A stretch of DNA of 10,415 bases. Origin: Candidatus Kapaibacterium sp. GTDB taxonomy: Bacteria > Bacteroidota > Ignavibacteria > Kapaibacteriales > Kapaibacteriaceae. This document shows, piece by piece, positions 1-7,722 of this stretch. Below the pieces are notes generated by a model. It ran no database searches and was not told the origin of the DNA. It worked only from the letters and a program-made list of their open reading frames with translations. Position numbers and translations under genes: made by a program. Location: assembly GCA_030830285.1 (NCBI GenBank), contig JAURNF010000254.1:1-10415 (forward strand). The letters run 5' to 3'. Every line of letters starts with the position of its first letter. Position 1 is the first letter of the stretch.

Positions 1-771
1 AGAGAAAAAGTGAGAAGTTGTCTCTTTGAGGATGCCGTGACGGTTGGGCGTTTTGTCAAACGTCTCGTGGGAAGACTAGCGGAGGAACTTGCAACGGGTC
101 GCTTGGAGCAAGGCGTTGCACACGGCGTTATCAAGGGCATTGCAATCGCGTGTCGTGAAAATGGCTGTGCATTGCTTGGTGGCGAAACAGCAGAGATGCC
201 GGCGTTGTATGCTGATGGCGACTACGATATGGCTGGCACCATCGTTGGCGTGGTTGATAAGGCGAAGATCCTCAATGGAAGTCGCGTCGCAATCGGTGAC
301 GTGCTCATTGGTCTCCCATCGAACGGCTTGCACACAAACGGCTATTCGCTTGCCCGCGCAGCACTGTTCTCGAAGTACACTGTGAATGATCATCTGCCGG
401 AACTCGGCTGTACAGTCGGTGAGGCATTGTTGCGTGTTCATCGATCGTACCTCCACATCGTTGCTCCGTTGCTCGACAACGATCTCGTGAACGGCTTGTC
501 GCACATTACTGGTGGTGGACTCGTGGGCAATACGTCGCGAATCCTCGCAGAAGGTCAGGCGCTCCAAGTGAATTGGGGTACATGGTCGATGCCGCCAATC
601 TTCTCTGTGATTCAACAGGCAGGTAACATCAGCGATGACGAAATGCGTCACGTCTTCAACCTTGGCGTTGGGATGGTCTTGGTGGTGTCGCCTGATCGCG
701 TCGACGACGTCATGCGCGCGTGCGAAGCGGAACATCCGTTCGTTGTTGGCTCCGTTGTAAGTGCGCACTAG
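1..771 (+). CDS. purM: PurM, phosphoribosylformylglycinamidine cyclo-ligase (AIR synthetase), 5' partial
   Basis: PurM closes the imidazole ring in de novo purine synthesis: ATP plus formylglycinamidine ribonucleotide gives aminoimidazole ribonucleotide, in the cytoplasm. The frame is open to the left edge (first possible start GTG at 10) and stops at TAG 769-771. Numbering from that GTG, family landmarks are the GGETAEMP block at residues 57-64, the SNGLHTNGYSLAR block at 104-116, HITGGGLVGN at 165-174 and FNLGVGM near 216-222. PurM is usually about 330-350 residues, and GGETAEMP normally lies near residue 140, so roughly 80 N-terminal residues are missing. Similarity to the family starts only around base 88, at the LATGRL stretch; the ~29 codons before it bear no resemblance to the expected segment (normally ...GAEPLFFLDY-ATG) in any frame. 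The conserved C-terminal part is intact. Identity is very secure; the 5' end is not. Confidence 0.93.
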   Translation, partial: REKVRSCLFEDAVTVGRFVKRLVGRLAEELATGRLEQGVAHGVIKGIAIACRENGCALLGGETAEMPALYADGDYDMAGTIVGVVDKAKILNGSRVAIGDVLIGLPSNGLHTNGYSLARAALFSKYTVNDHLPELGCTVGEALLRVHRSYLHIVAPLLDNDLVNGLSHITGGGLVGNTSRILAEGQALQVNWGTWSMPPIFSVIQQAGNISDDEMRHVFNLGVGMVLVVSPDRVDDVMRACEAEHPFVVGSVVSAH

Positions 772-865
772 TGCAACGCAGATGCCTGCGATGTCACGTG
801 CGATCATGTGAGCGCGTCTATCAATTCGTGCTCTTCCGTCAATCCGCTGTCTCCCGATATCGCCC
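772..865. other. purM-recQ intergenic spacer
   Basis: This 94-bp gap holds no ORF of interest. The recQ frame is closed by TGA at 809-811, so recQ cannot start further upstream than the ATG at 866 by way of an earlier in-frame ATG. I see no clear -35/-10 pair, no Bacteroidota-type TAnnTTTG box and no good Shine-Dalgarno sequence before the recQ start. A small hairpin lies at 794-811. Read-through from purM is therefore possible, but nothing in the sequence proves an operon. Confidence 0.5.
794..811 (+). other. Small hairpin after purM, possible weak terminator
   Basis: TCACGTG (794-800) pairs with CATGTGA (805-811) around a CGAT loop, giving seven pairs, one of them G-U. It lies 23 bases after the purM stop. 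No T-run follows it, so it does not look like a standard intrinsic terminator; it could be an mRNA 3'-end stabiliser or chance. Confidence 0.25.
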
Positions 866-3493
866 ATGAGTGTAGCACTGGACCGTGCGCGACAGTATCT
901 GCGTCAGTACTTCGGCTACGATGCATTCCGTCCTGGCCAGGAGGACATCGTACGTGCAGTGCTGAGTGGTAGCGACGTAGTGGGTGTATTACCCACGGGC
1001 GGTGGCAAGTCGGTGTGCTATCAACTCCCAGCGCTCATCTTCCCGCATCTAACGCTCGTGGTCTCGCCATTGATTGCATTGATGCGCGACCAGACCGAGC
1101 GACTGCGACAACGAGGCATCGCAGCAGCTGCGATTCATGGAGGTATGTCTGCAGGCGACGTGAACAATGCTCTGCATGAAGCACATGCGGGGCGCATGCG
1201 ATTGCTGTACGTTGCACCAGAACGACTTGAATCCACAACGTTTCGGCGACAACTGCGCACGATCCCGCTGAGCTTGTTGGCAGTTGATGAAGCACACTGC
1301 ATCAGCGAGTGGGGACATGACTTCCGTCCGTCGTATCAGTCGATAGCGACGTTGTTCGATGATCGCGCTCGCGTGCCGATCCTTGCGCTCACTGCTACAG
1401 CAACACCTGATGTACGAACAGACATTCGCGCATCGCTGCGATTAGATCACGCCGTAGAGATCGTTCGAGGATTCGATCGTCCCAACCTTGCATTTCAAGT
1501 TGAACGCACAGCTGCAAAGGCTGAGGCACTAACGCAACTTCTTAAACCACACCCAACTGAATCGGCTATTGTCTACTGCGGTTCACGGCGACGTGTTGAA
1601 ACACTCGCCGATGACTTGCGCCGGCGGGGTGTTGCTGCTGAGGCATATCACGCAGGACTCCAGAGCAGGATCCGCACGGAGGTGCAGGATCGTTTTGTGA
1701 GCGGTGCCACACCTGTTCTCGTCGCCACGAATGCCTTCGGCATGGGTATCGATAAAGCCGATGTGCGCCGTGTGATTCACGCCGACCTTACGCTGACACT
1801 TGAGGCCTACTACCAGGAGGCCGGCCGAGCTGGTCGCGATGGTGCGCCAGCGACATGCACGCTGCTGTATCAGCCTGAGGACCGACGCCTGATGGAATTC
1901 TACATCGCGTCAACCTATCCTGAGCGCTCGCAGATCGCTGATGTGTACGAGTACATCTGCGATCGCGCTGGTGTGCCCCGAGGCGGTGTGGTTACAACGC
2001 CAGTGCTCGCCGATAGTGCAAGCATCGCGAGTTCGATACACCTGCCAGTGGCTACCGTACAAGGTGTACTGACGCTTCTTGAACGTGCCGGTGTGCTGAT
2101 GCGTGCGACGTCGCACGGTAACACACGTGTGCAACTGCGAACACACGGCGACCGCATTGCTGATCTCGCGGCACATGCTCCTGTTGAACGACGCGCAGTG
2201 ATGGACGCTCTCGCGAGATTCTGTGCTGGAAGAGATATTGGCGCCGAGATAGACATCTCTCCTTCTGAGTTGATGAAGCGCACGGCAATCACTCCGCGTG
2301 AGTTTTCTGAAACAATGCGCTCGCTCCACGTTGCGCGACTCATCAGATACGTTCCTCCTCAGCAAGATGGCGGCATTGTTATCACATCGGAGCGAGTCCC
2401 TTCAGAACACTTACCGCTTGAATGGCAAGCACTTCATGAGCGCCGATCGCATGCAATTCAGAAACTTGAAGTTGTGGTGCGGTACGCTGAGACACGACAA
2501 TGCAAGCGCAACTTCATTCTGTCGTACTTCGGCGATGCAACAGCGAATGGAACATGTGGCAGGTGTACGTCGTGCATCGGTCAAACGTCAAAACGCAAGC
2601 TCACCGACCGTCAGGCAAGTGCTATCAGCGAACTCATCCGTACGGCGTGGCAAGTGCAAGGACGCTTTGGTCGACATGTGCTGGTTGACATTGCACTGGG
2701 ATCGATCTCCGAACGCGTAACGCAGCACCGGCTCGACCGATGCGCAACGTGGGGAGCATTGCGCGACAGAACGCGTCACGAACTCCTTGAAGCGCTCGAT
2801 GTTGCACTTGACATGGGATTGCTGGTAAAGACCGCCGATCTGTATCCTACGATTGGTGTTACGGAAGAGGGAATGCGCATTGCCGAACCTCTGCCAAGTC
2901 CACTCCGTGCAGTAACCACTTCGTCACACGCAGCAAGTGGTTTGCTAGATGCACTCATCGCATGGCGCGAGCGTGTGGCTGCACGCGACGAAGTGCCTGA
3001 ATCAACACTTGTGCACCGCGATGAACTCGAGCGCATCGCGCAGGATGCACCCACACGTGTGGAGGCGTTACAACCGGGGCGTCATGGCAGTGGATTGTTC
3101 ATTGCCCGCTATGGTGCCGAGCTTATCCAGTGTCTGTCCGATACACAGCAGGTGCAGGAGCGAGCAATCCCCAAGGTGCGGTGTGACGATGAGTCCGTTC
3201 TTGTGGCAGGCCTCGTGCGTCCAGGAGTCACATTGCATGATGTCGCGCGTAGCGCGCGAAAGACGCCACCTGCAACAGCTCACGCTCTTCAGCGTGCGAT
3301 CGAGGGTGGACTAACGATTGAGCGACATGACCTCGTTGATGATCGTCTCTACGAGGACGTGTACGAATACCTGAGGAATCATCGCTTCGCGAAGCTGCGT
3401 CATGTGCGCGAGCATGTGGGTGAAGATGTCGATCTTGCAGTGTTACGGCTTGCAATGGCATTCGCTCGACGAGATCTCTACGCAACATCATGA
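866..3493 (+). CDS. recQ: ATP-dependent DNA helicase RecQ (long form with RQC, HRDC and C-terminal HTH)
   Basis: A 3'-5' superfamily 2 DNA helicase that unwinds forks and recombination intermediates. Motifs seen: Walker A TGGGKS at residues 44-49, motif Ia VVSPLIALMRDQ around 65-76, DEAH 141-144 followed by the RecQ aromatic-rich loop CISEWGHDFRPSY (145-157), motif III LTATAT 175-180, motif V FGMGIDKADV 291-300 and motif VI QEAGRAGRDG 317-326. The zinc site has Cys546, 564, 567 and 570 with the YFGD signature between. An RQC winged-helix region follows (about 575-680), then HRDC (about 691-757), then a helical tail (about 772-870) resembling the HTH_40 domain of other RecQ C-termini. Compared with E. 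coli RecQ (about 610 residues) there are some 155 extra residues between motif VI and the zinc site, including a helical or winged-helix-like stretch (about 355-425); an insertion here is familiar to me from Bacteroidota RecQ. All catalytic motifs look intact. ATG 866 is the only good start; no clear ribosome-binding site. Its stop overlaps the next gene by ATGA. Confidence 0.96.
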   Translation: MSVALDRARQYLRQYFGYDAFRPGQEDIVRAVLSGSDVVGVLPTGGGKSVCYQLPALIFPHLTLVVSPLIALMRDQTERLRQRGIAAAAIHGGMSAGDVNNALHEAHAGRMRLLYVAPERLESTTFRRQLRTIPLSLLAVDEAHCISEWGHDFRPSYQSIATLFDDRARVPILALTATATPDVRTDIRASLRLDHAVEIVRGFDRPNLAFQVERTAAKAEALTQLLKPHPTESAIVYCGSRRRVETLADDLRRRGVAAEAYHAGLQSRIRTEVQDRFVSGATPVLVATNAFGMGIDKADVRRVIHADLTLTLEAYYQEAGRAGRDGAPATCTLLYQPEDRRLMEFYIASTYPERSQIADVYEYICDRAGVPRGGVVTTPVLADSASIASSIHLPVATVQGVLTLLERAGVLMRATSHGNTRVQLRTHGDRIADLAAHAPVERRAVMDALARFCAGRDIGAEIDISPSELMKRTAITPREFSETMRSLHVARLIRYVPPQQDGGIVITSERVPSEHLPLEWQALHERRSHAIQKLEVVVRYAETRQCKRNFILSYFGDATANGTCGRCTSCIGQTSKRKLTDRQASAISELIRTAWQVQGRFGRHVLVDIALGSISERVTQHRLDRCATWGALRDRTRHELLEALDVALDMGLLVKTADLYPTIGVTEEGMRIAEPLPSPLRAVTTSSHAASGLLDALIAWRERVAARDEVPESTLVHRDELERIAQDAPTRVEALQPGRHGSGLFIARYGAELIQCLSDTQQVQERAIPKVRCDDESVLVAGLVRPGVTLHDVARSARKTPPATAHALQRAIEGGLTIERHDLVDDRLYEDVYEYLRNHRFAKLRHVREHVGEDVDLAVLRLAMAFARRDLYATS

Positions 3494-6400
3494 TGTCGTT
3501 CCTGATACGTACCACGCTTGTTCTATGTGCTGTGCTGCATCTACACGCAGAACAGTACGTCGTTACGTTGCGTACAGCCGACGTTCCGTCGGCACTTCTT
3601 GCGTACCGGCCTCAATCACTTACCGATCGTTTCGAAACTGCCATCAAGCGCAGCGATCGAGTTCAATCACGTGAGCAACGCGCCGCTCTCGATGCACTCA
3701 GCCGTTACCGCATCGTCGATTTGAACGATCCAGGCTCAGTCGATCGTATCCGATCAATGCAAGGTGTGGCTGATGTGCGCCCCCTAGCAAGGTATCAACT
3801 GCATGTGACGCCTGAAGATGCACTCACAAACGACTCGCTGGTGAATGACCAGTACGCACTTGCTCGTCTGGGTGCGGGTGCAGCGTGGAAGATTGCCACT
3901 GGACGTGGCGTAGTGGTAGGTGTGCTTGATACAGGGATTGATTGGCTTCATGAAGATCTTATCGGCGCTCTAGCGGTAACCGCTGCTGAGGATATCAATG
4001 GCAACGGCAGGTTCGATGATTGGCCAGCGAGTGTGGAGATTGACGGTGTCTCTGGTGATCTTAATGATGTTGACGACGACGCTAACGGCGTGGTTGATGA
4101 TGTGATTGGCTATGACTTCGTTGATCAGGCTGTGCGGAATCTTGGCGATGATCGCGACCGCGACCCCATCCCGTTTGACGAACAGGGTCACGGCACATCA
4201 GTCGGCGGAGTGATATCTGCTACAGCAAATAACCGCATCGGAATTGCTGGTCTTGCCCGTGGAGCTCGACTTCGTGCACTGCGCGCATTCGATGCGACAG
4301 GAAATGCTGAAGAGGATGACATCGCAAGCGCACTGATCTATGCCTCGCTCACAGGCATTGATGTTGTGAACATGAGTTTTGGTGATGGCGTGGATTCGCC
4401 GATGTTCCGTGATGCTGTAGCCTTTGCAGCGTCGATGAACGTTGTGCTCGTGGCATCGTCGGGCAATACAGGTACGATATCGCGACAGTACCCTGCAGGG
4501 TATGACGACGTGATTGCCGTTGGATCGACGAATAGTGACGACCGTCGATCGCCGTTCTCGAGTACGGGCTCCTTAGTGGCCCTCACTGCACCAGGCGAAG
4601 GGATTGTCACAACCGCTGTTGACTCTCGCTATCGTCGCGTCAACGGAACATCATTCGCTGCACCGTATGTGGCGGCAGTTGCTGCAATGTTGCGAGAGCG
4701 GTTCCCTGCGATGTCGGCGCAGGAGATTCGTGCGACAATGCAATCGTCGTCGCTCGACTTGGGTGCGCCAGGTTGGGATCCCGCATTTGGCGCTGGGCGG
4801 CTTCGAGCTGATGTGGCATTAGCACAGGTAGGGTCGTCAGACCTACACATCACGTCGCCGATCAACGAGCAATTGATTGATCGTCGCAGTTCAACGACCC
4901 TTCGTGTGGTGGGTACGGTTAACATGGTTAACCAAACCATGAGCCATGTGTATGTCGGACGCGGACTCGACCCGCAAGAATGGACGCATGTGATCATGTT
5001 GCCAAAGGCACTTCGCAACGCTACGCTCGCAACCATCCCACTTGACAGTCTGACTGATGGACTATACACAGTTCGCGTGCAAGTGGTTGCTGACGATGGA
5101 CGAACACATGAAATACGACGTCGCGTGACCATCGTGGGTGGTGATTGTGAGATTACATCGGTCGAGGTGCTCTCGGCATGGAAGACCGATCGTCGTGTTC
5201 CCGTTGTAACCCTGCGCGCAACACAGCCTTCGTCGACGTTGATTACGATGCTTCCCGACGGTGGTGATAGCATCGTGTTCAGTGATGTGCGACGGCACGT
5301 TCGACTTCATAGCGTTGTATTGCCCGAGCTACCTGCACGTGATTCGCTTGGTAGCGTAACGGTGTCGTGCTCGTCGGGAATAGGTGCGGCAGTCGACACA
5401 ACGCTTCGTTATCGGTTGTCGACCGATGCTGCGCCGCAAACTGGCTGGAAAACCACACAAGTGGTTCCGTGGAGTGGGTATGTTCTCAATGATGTCCGCG
5501 ACCTATATCGTGATGGCACGAAGACGGTGTTCATGGCAGACTTGACAGGGAACTCCTTTGGTGGCATTCGCACGATGTCGTTTAATGGGACGAACTGGCG
5601 AGTTCGTGACTCGCTTCAGGCCACATGGATCCCACGTGGCGTGTCCGATGTCAATGGCAACGGACTCTACGAAGTGTTCTGTCATGTTATCGGCAAGGCG
5701 GTGTTGTTCGAGCAGTCTACGCCAACGGGCTCGCCGTTTGCACGCGTGTTGTTCGCCGACACGTTGAGCGGACGTCAGGCTGCTGGTGTGGCAGACATCG
5801 ATGGCGATGGACGTGAAGAGCTGTTGATGCTGTCGGATTCTGGGTGCACAGTTGTTACGTACCGCAACAATCAGTTTGATGTTCTTGGACGCATTTTCAA
5901 TGTGAGTGAGCCAGCATCAGGTGCAAGCTCGAACCGCGTTGACGAGATCAGCATCGCCACCGGTGATTTCTCGGGCACAGGCCGTAAGGCTGTTGCATTC
6001 GCCGATACCGACGGTGACCTCGTCATCAGCACGTGGGATGGCGCGACGTTCACGCAGCCAGTAGTGTTCGCTAACGAAGGGGCAGGGGGCTCGGGATACG
6101 TCGCAGCAGGGGATGTTGATGGCGACGGACGAGACGAGATTGTGTACGGCGTTCCTGATAGTACGCAGGCGAATGCTGATCGTGAGTACGGTCGCCAACT
6201 ATGGACGTATCGCATGGTGCGAGGTTCAGATTCAGGATACCGTGTTGTATGGACCGAGCATATCGAAGGCGTCCGTTATGGCATTGGATTTCGCAATGGT
6301 CTAGCCGTTGGGAATCTTGACGATAATGCAGGTGCAGAGATCGCGATCTGCGCCTTTCCAAGGCTCTACGTATTCGGTCAACGCAATGGTGTAGTCACGC

Positions 6401-7722
6401 CACTCTGGTACCAGCCAGATGTAGTGACCCCACGCATGCTCATTCATGATTTCAATGGCAATGGAGTTAACGAGATTGGGGTGGGAACAACAGTACCAAT
6501 GATCGGTGCGATGACGGGCTTTCGATTTAGTGAGATGAACGTCTCGGCTCTTGAGGTACCGCGTGCGCTGCGTGCTCACCGTCGCGAGCCTGTTAGTGTT
6601 GATCTTGATTGGATGCCGGTACAATCGGCTTCAGCCTACGTTGTCGACGGACAATCAGGAGATGGTGTGTTGCTTCTGCGCGACACGGTTGCTGCTGAAC
6701 GACTCACGCATGTTGATGTTCCACGTGTTGGAACGATCCGCTACGTTTTACGCGCGTTGTTTGCGAATGGACAGATGAGCACCCCGTCACTTCCAGCAGA
6801 TGTCGTTCTTGGTCCACGCGTGCGAGTTGCTTCAATGTCACCTGACACGTTGCTGCGCTCCCAGCTGCGCACTGGCGTGCAGCTCGAACTCACATTCACT
6901 GGTGATATCGCACTGCATCACATCGAACCATCAGCGCTTGTGCTTTCGGATACAGCTGCGCGCCGAGCCGTGCGTGCCACGTCGATTACTGCTGGTGATG
7001 CACGCCGAGCGATTGTGACATTCCCGGCGTTCGATGCGGAGCAGCGTTGTGTGGTGTTGATCGGTGGTCTGTATGACGCGACGACGCTCGCAGTGGAGGA
7101 CACGTCAATTGCGAGGATTGTGCTTGACAACCCTGCTGCGCGCGAAGACATCATTATCGCGGCGCTACGAGTGGAGTCTCCGACGTCACTTGTCATTGAG
7201 TTCTCGCAAGCCGTCGATGCATCTGCTGAAGATGCAACGAACTATAATCTACAGCCGGTCGGATCGGTATCGACAGTTCTTCTGCGCAGTGCGACCGAGG
7301 CTGTGCTTAGCCTCGATCCATCGGTACCGCTCACGCCACGTGGAGTGCCGTATCTGCTTACTATTGCGGGCGTGACGGGTATCTCTGGCGCTGCAATGAC
7401 AACAGGTGCTGGACGAACCCGAGCGTTTACGATTCTTGCAGAGGATCTCGCATCTGCGTATGTGTATCCGCATCCAGTGAAGCTGCAAGCGCACAATGTG
7501 GTTACGTTTGCGGGACTCACGGCCTCGGCTCGCATCGTTGTACTCGATGCGATGATGCGCCCTGTGGCAGAACTCACAACGCGAGATCGTAGCGGTGGGG
7601 TGCAGTGGGATCTCACACGCGCATCAGGTGAGCGTGTCAGTCCGGGGTTGTACTTCTACCGTGTTGAAGATGTGTCGGATGGTACCGAACCCGTTCTGCG
7701 AAAGCTCATGATTGAGCGCTAA
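3490..7722 (+). CDS. Secreted S8 (subtilisin-family) serine protease with FG-GAP propeller and T9SS sorting domain
   Basis: A 1410-residue predicted extracellular or surface protease. Residues 1-20 are a signal peptide, probably cut after LHA. Residues 21-115 look like an inhibitor-type propeptide. The S8 catalytic domain (about 120-445) has the full set: Asp147 (VLDTGID), His234 (GHGTS), oxyanion Asn326 (SSGNTG) and Ser388 (NGTSFAAP). An Asp/Asn-rich insertion sits between Asp147 and His234. Beta-rich segments follow (about 450-660), then seven FG-GAP/VCBS-like units (668-1008), an Fn3-like module (about 1020-1105), two Ig-like modules of the Big_5/SbsA sort (about 1110-1310) and a T9SS type A sorting domain (1326-1410). 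The expected route is Sec export, then T9SS across the outer membrane with removal or exchange of the C-terminal domain. Substrate is unknown. The start ATG overlaps the recQ stop; a second ATG follows at 3493 (protein begins MM), and either could be used. Without the sorting domain it would read as a generic subtilase; the family call is secure, the role is not. Confidence 0.93.
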   Translation: MMSFLIRTTLVLCAVLHLHAEQYVVTLRTADVPSALLAYRPQSLTDRFETAIKRSDRVQSREQRAALDALSRYRIVDLNDPGSVDRIRSMQGVADVRPLARYQLHVTPEDALTNDSLVNDQYALARLGAGAAWKIATGRGVVVGVLDTGIDWLHEDLIGALAVTAAEDINGNGRFDDWPASVEIDGVSGDLNDVDDDANGVVDDVIGYDFVDQAVRNLGDDRDRDPIPFDEQGHGTSVGGVISATANNRIGIAGLARGARLRALRAFDATGNAEEDDIASALIYASLTGIDVVNMSFGDGVDSPMFRDAVAFAASMNVVLVASSGNTGTISRQYPAGYDDVIAVGSTNSDDRRSPFSSTGSLVALTAPGEGIVTTAVDSRYRRVNGTSFAAPYVAAVAAMLRERFPAMSAQEIRATMQSSSLDLGAPGWDPAFGAGRLRADVALAQVGSSDLHITSPINEQLIDRRSSTTLRVVGTVNMVNQTMSHVYVGRGLDPQEWTHVIMLPKALRNATLATIPLDSLTDGLYTVRVQVVADDGRTHEIRRRVTIVGGDCEITSVEVLSAWKTDRRVPVVTLRATQPSSTLITMLPDGGDSIVFSDVRRHVRLHSVVLPELPARDSLGSVTVSCSSGIGAAVDTTLRYRLSTDAAPQTGWKTTQVVPWSGYVLNDVRDLYRDGTKTVFMADLTGNSFGGIRTMSFNGTNWRVRDSLQATWIPRGVSDVNGNGLYEVFCHVIGKAVLFEQSTPTGSPFARVLFADTLSGRQAAGVADIDGDGREELLMLSDSGCTVVTYRNNQFDVLGRIFNVSEPASGASSNRVDEISIATGDFSGTGRKAVAFADTDGDLVISTWDGATFTQPVVFANEGAGGSGYVAAGDVDGDGRDEIVYGVPDSTQANADREYGRQLWTYRMVRGSDSGYRVVWTEHIEGVRYGIGFRNGLAVGNLDDNAGAEIAICAFPRLYVFGQRNGVVTPLWYQPDVVTPRMLIHDFNGNGVNEIGVGTTVPMIGAMTGFRFSEMNVSALEVPRALRAHRREPVSVDLDWMPVQSASAYVVDGQSGDGVLLLRDTVAAERLTHVDVPRVGTIRYVLRALFANGQMSTPSLPADVVLGPRVRVASMSPDTLLRSQLRTGVQLELTFTGDIALHHIEPSALVLSDTAARRAVRATSITAGDARRAIVTFPAFDAEQRCVVLIGGLYDATTLAVEDTSIARIVLDNPAAREDIIIAALRVESPTSLVIEFSQAVDASAEDATNYNLQPVGSVSTVLLRSATEAVLSLDPSVPLTPRGVPYLLTIAGVTGISGAAMTTGAGRTRAFTILAEDLASAYVYPHPVKLQAHNVVTFAGLTASARIVVLDAMMRPVAELTTRDRSGGVQWDLTRASGERVSPGLYFYRVEDVSDGTEPVLRKLMIER
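3991..4179 (+). other. Asp/Asn-rich insertion in the protease domain, probable Ca2+-binding loops
   Basis: Residues 168-230 of the S8 protease lie between catalytic Asp147 and His234 and are dense in acidic residues, with DINGNGRFDD (168-177), DLNDVDDDANGVVDD (190-204) and DDRDRD (220-225). The D-x-N/D-x-N/D-G spacing is typical of calcium-binding loops. Subtilases bind calcium for stability, and similar insertions occur in secreted S8 proteases, so calcium binding is a reasonable inference but not shown. Confidence 0.5.
5491..6513 (+). repeat. Seven FG-GAP/VCBS-like propeller units within the S8 protease
   Basis: Seven segments each carry a small residue or G before a D-x-[DNST]-G-[DNST]-G type loop followed by a hydrophobic strand. 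Loop starts are at residues 684 (DLTGN), 720 (DVNGNG), 769 (DIDGDG), 826 (DFSGTG), 875 (DVDGDG), 942 (NLDDNAG) and 987 (DFNGNG). Spacing is 36-67 residues. Seven such units are what an integrin-alpha-like seven-bladed beta-propeller needs, with calcium loops at the strand turns. Units one and six are the most degenerate. The repeats are diverged at the DNA level, so this is an old protein repeat and not a recent DNA duplication. Confidence 0.75.
7465..7719 (+). other. T9SS type A C-terminal sorting domain of the S8 protease
   Basis: Residues 1326-1410 begin with the YPHPV form of the usual PNP motif, continue through beta-strands (ARIVVLDAMMRPV), and end with SPGLYFYRV (1384-1392) and a basic-led KLMIER tail (1405-1410). 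This order is the pattern of type A sorting domains that direct cargo to the type IX secretion machinery. The domain ends exactly at the stop codon, as expected. Confidence 0.88.
7706..7722. other. Tail-to-tail overlap of protease gene and mpl
   Basis: The protease stop TAA is at 7720-7722 and the mpl stop (TGA on the minus strand) is at 7706-7708, so the two convergent reading frames share 17 bp. A short inverted repeat, GCTCA (7704-7708) and TGAGC (7713-7717), covers the overlap, but it has no T-run on either side and is too short to call a bidirectional terminator. No other terminator is visible between the genes, so transcripts probably run into each other. Confidence 0.8.

Noticed and set aside
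10..90. A genuine GTG start for a shortened, functional PurM
   Set aside because: A protein starting here would lack about 80 residues of the N-terminal half that the family needs; window or contig truncation is more likely.
76..867. A 263-residue open frame on the minus strand opposite purM
   Set aside because: It mirrors the codon pattern of purM, shows no recognisable motif, and is rich in Arg, His and Cys in the manner of antisense frames; purM is clearly the coding strand.
4917..4933. Inverted repeat GGTTAAC-ATG-GTTAACC in the protease gene
   Set aside because: A seven-base stem inside coding sequence; it fits codons for T-V-N-M-V-N and no second copy is seen, so chance is the simplest reading.
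4629..5273. A 214-residue minus-strand open frame inside the protease gene
   Set aside because: It lies antisense to the catalytic Ser region of a well-supported gene, is Ser/Arg/Thr-rich and has no domain signal.
6339..6350. Twelve-base palindrome AGATCGCGATCT
   Set aside because: It is inside coding sequence; GATC and CGAT strings are frequent throughout the window, so it is not unusual here.
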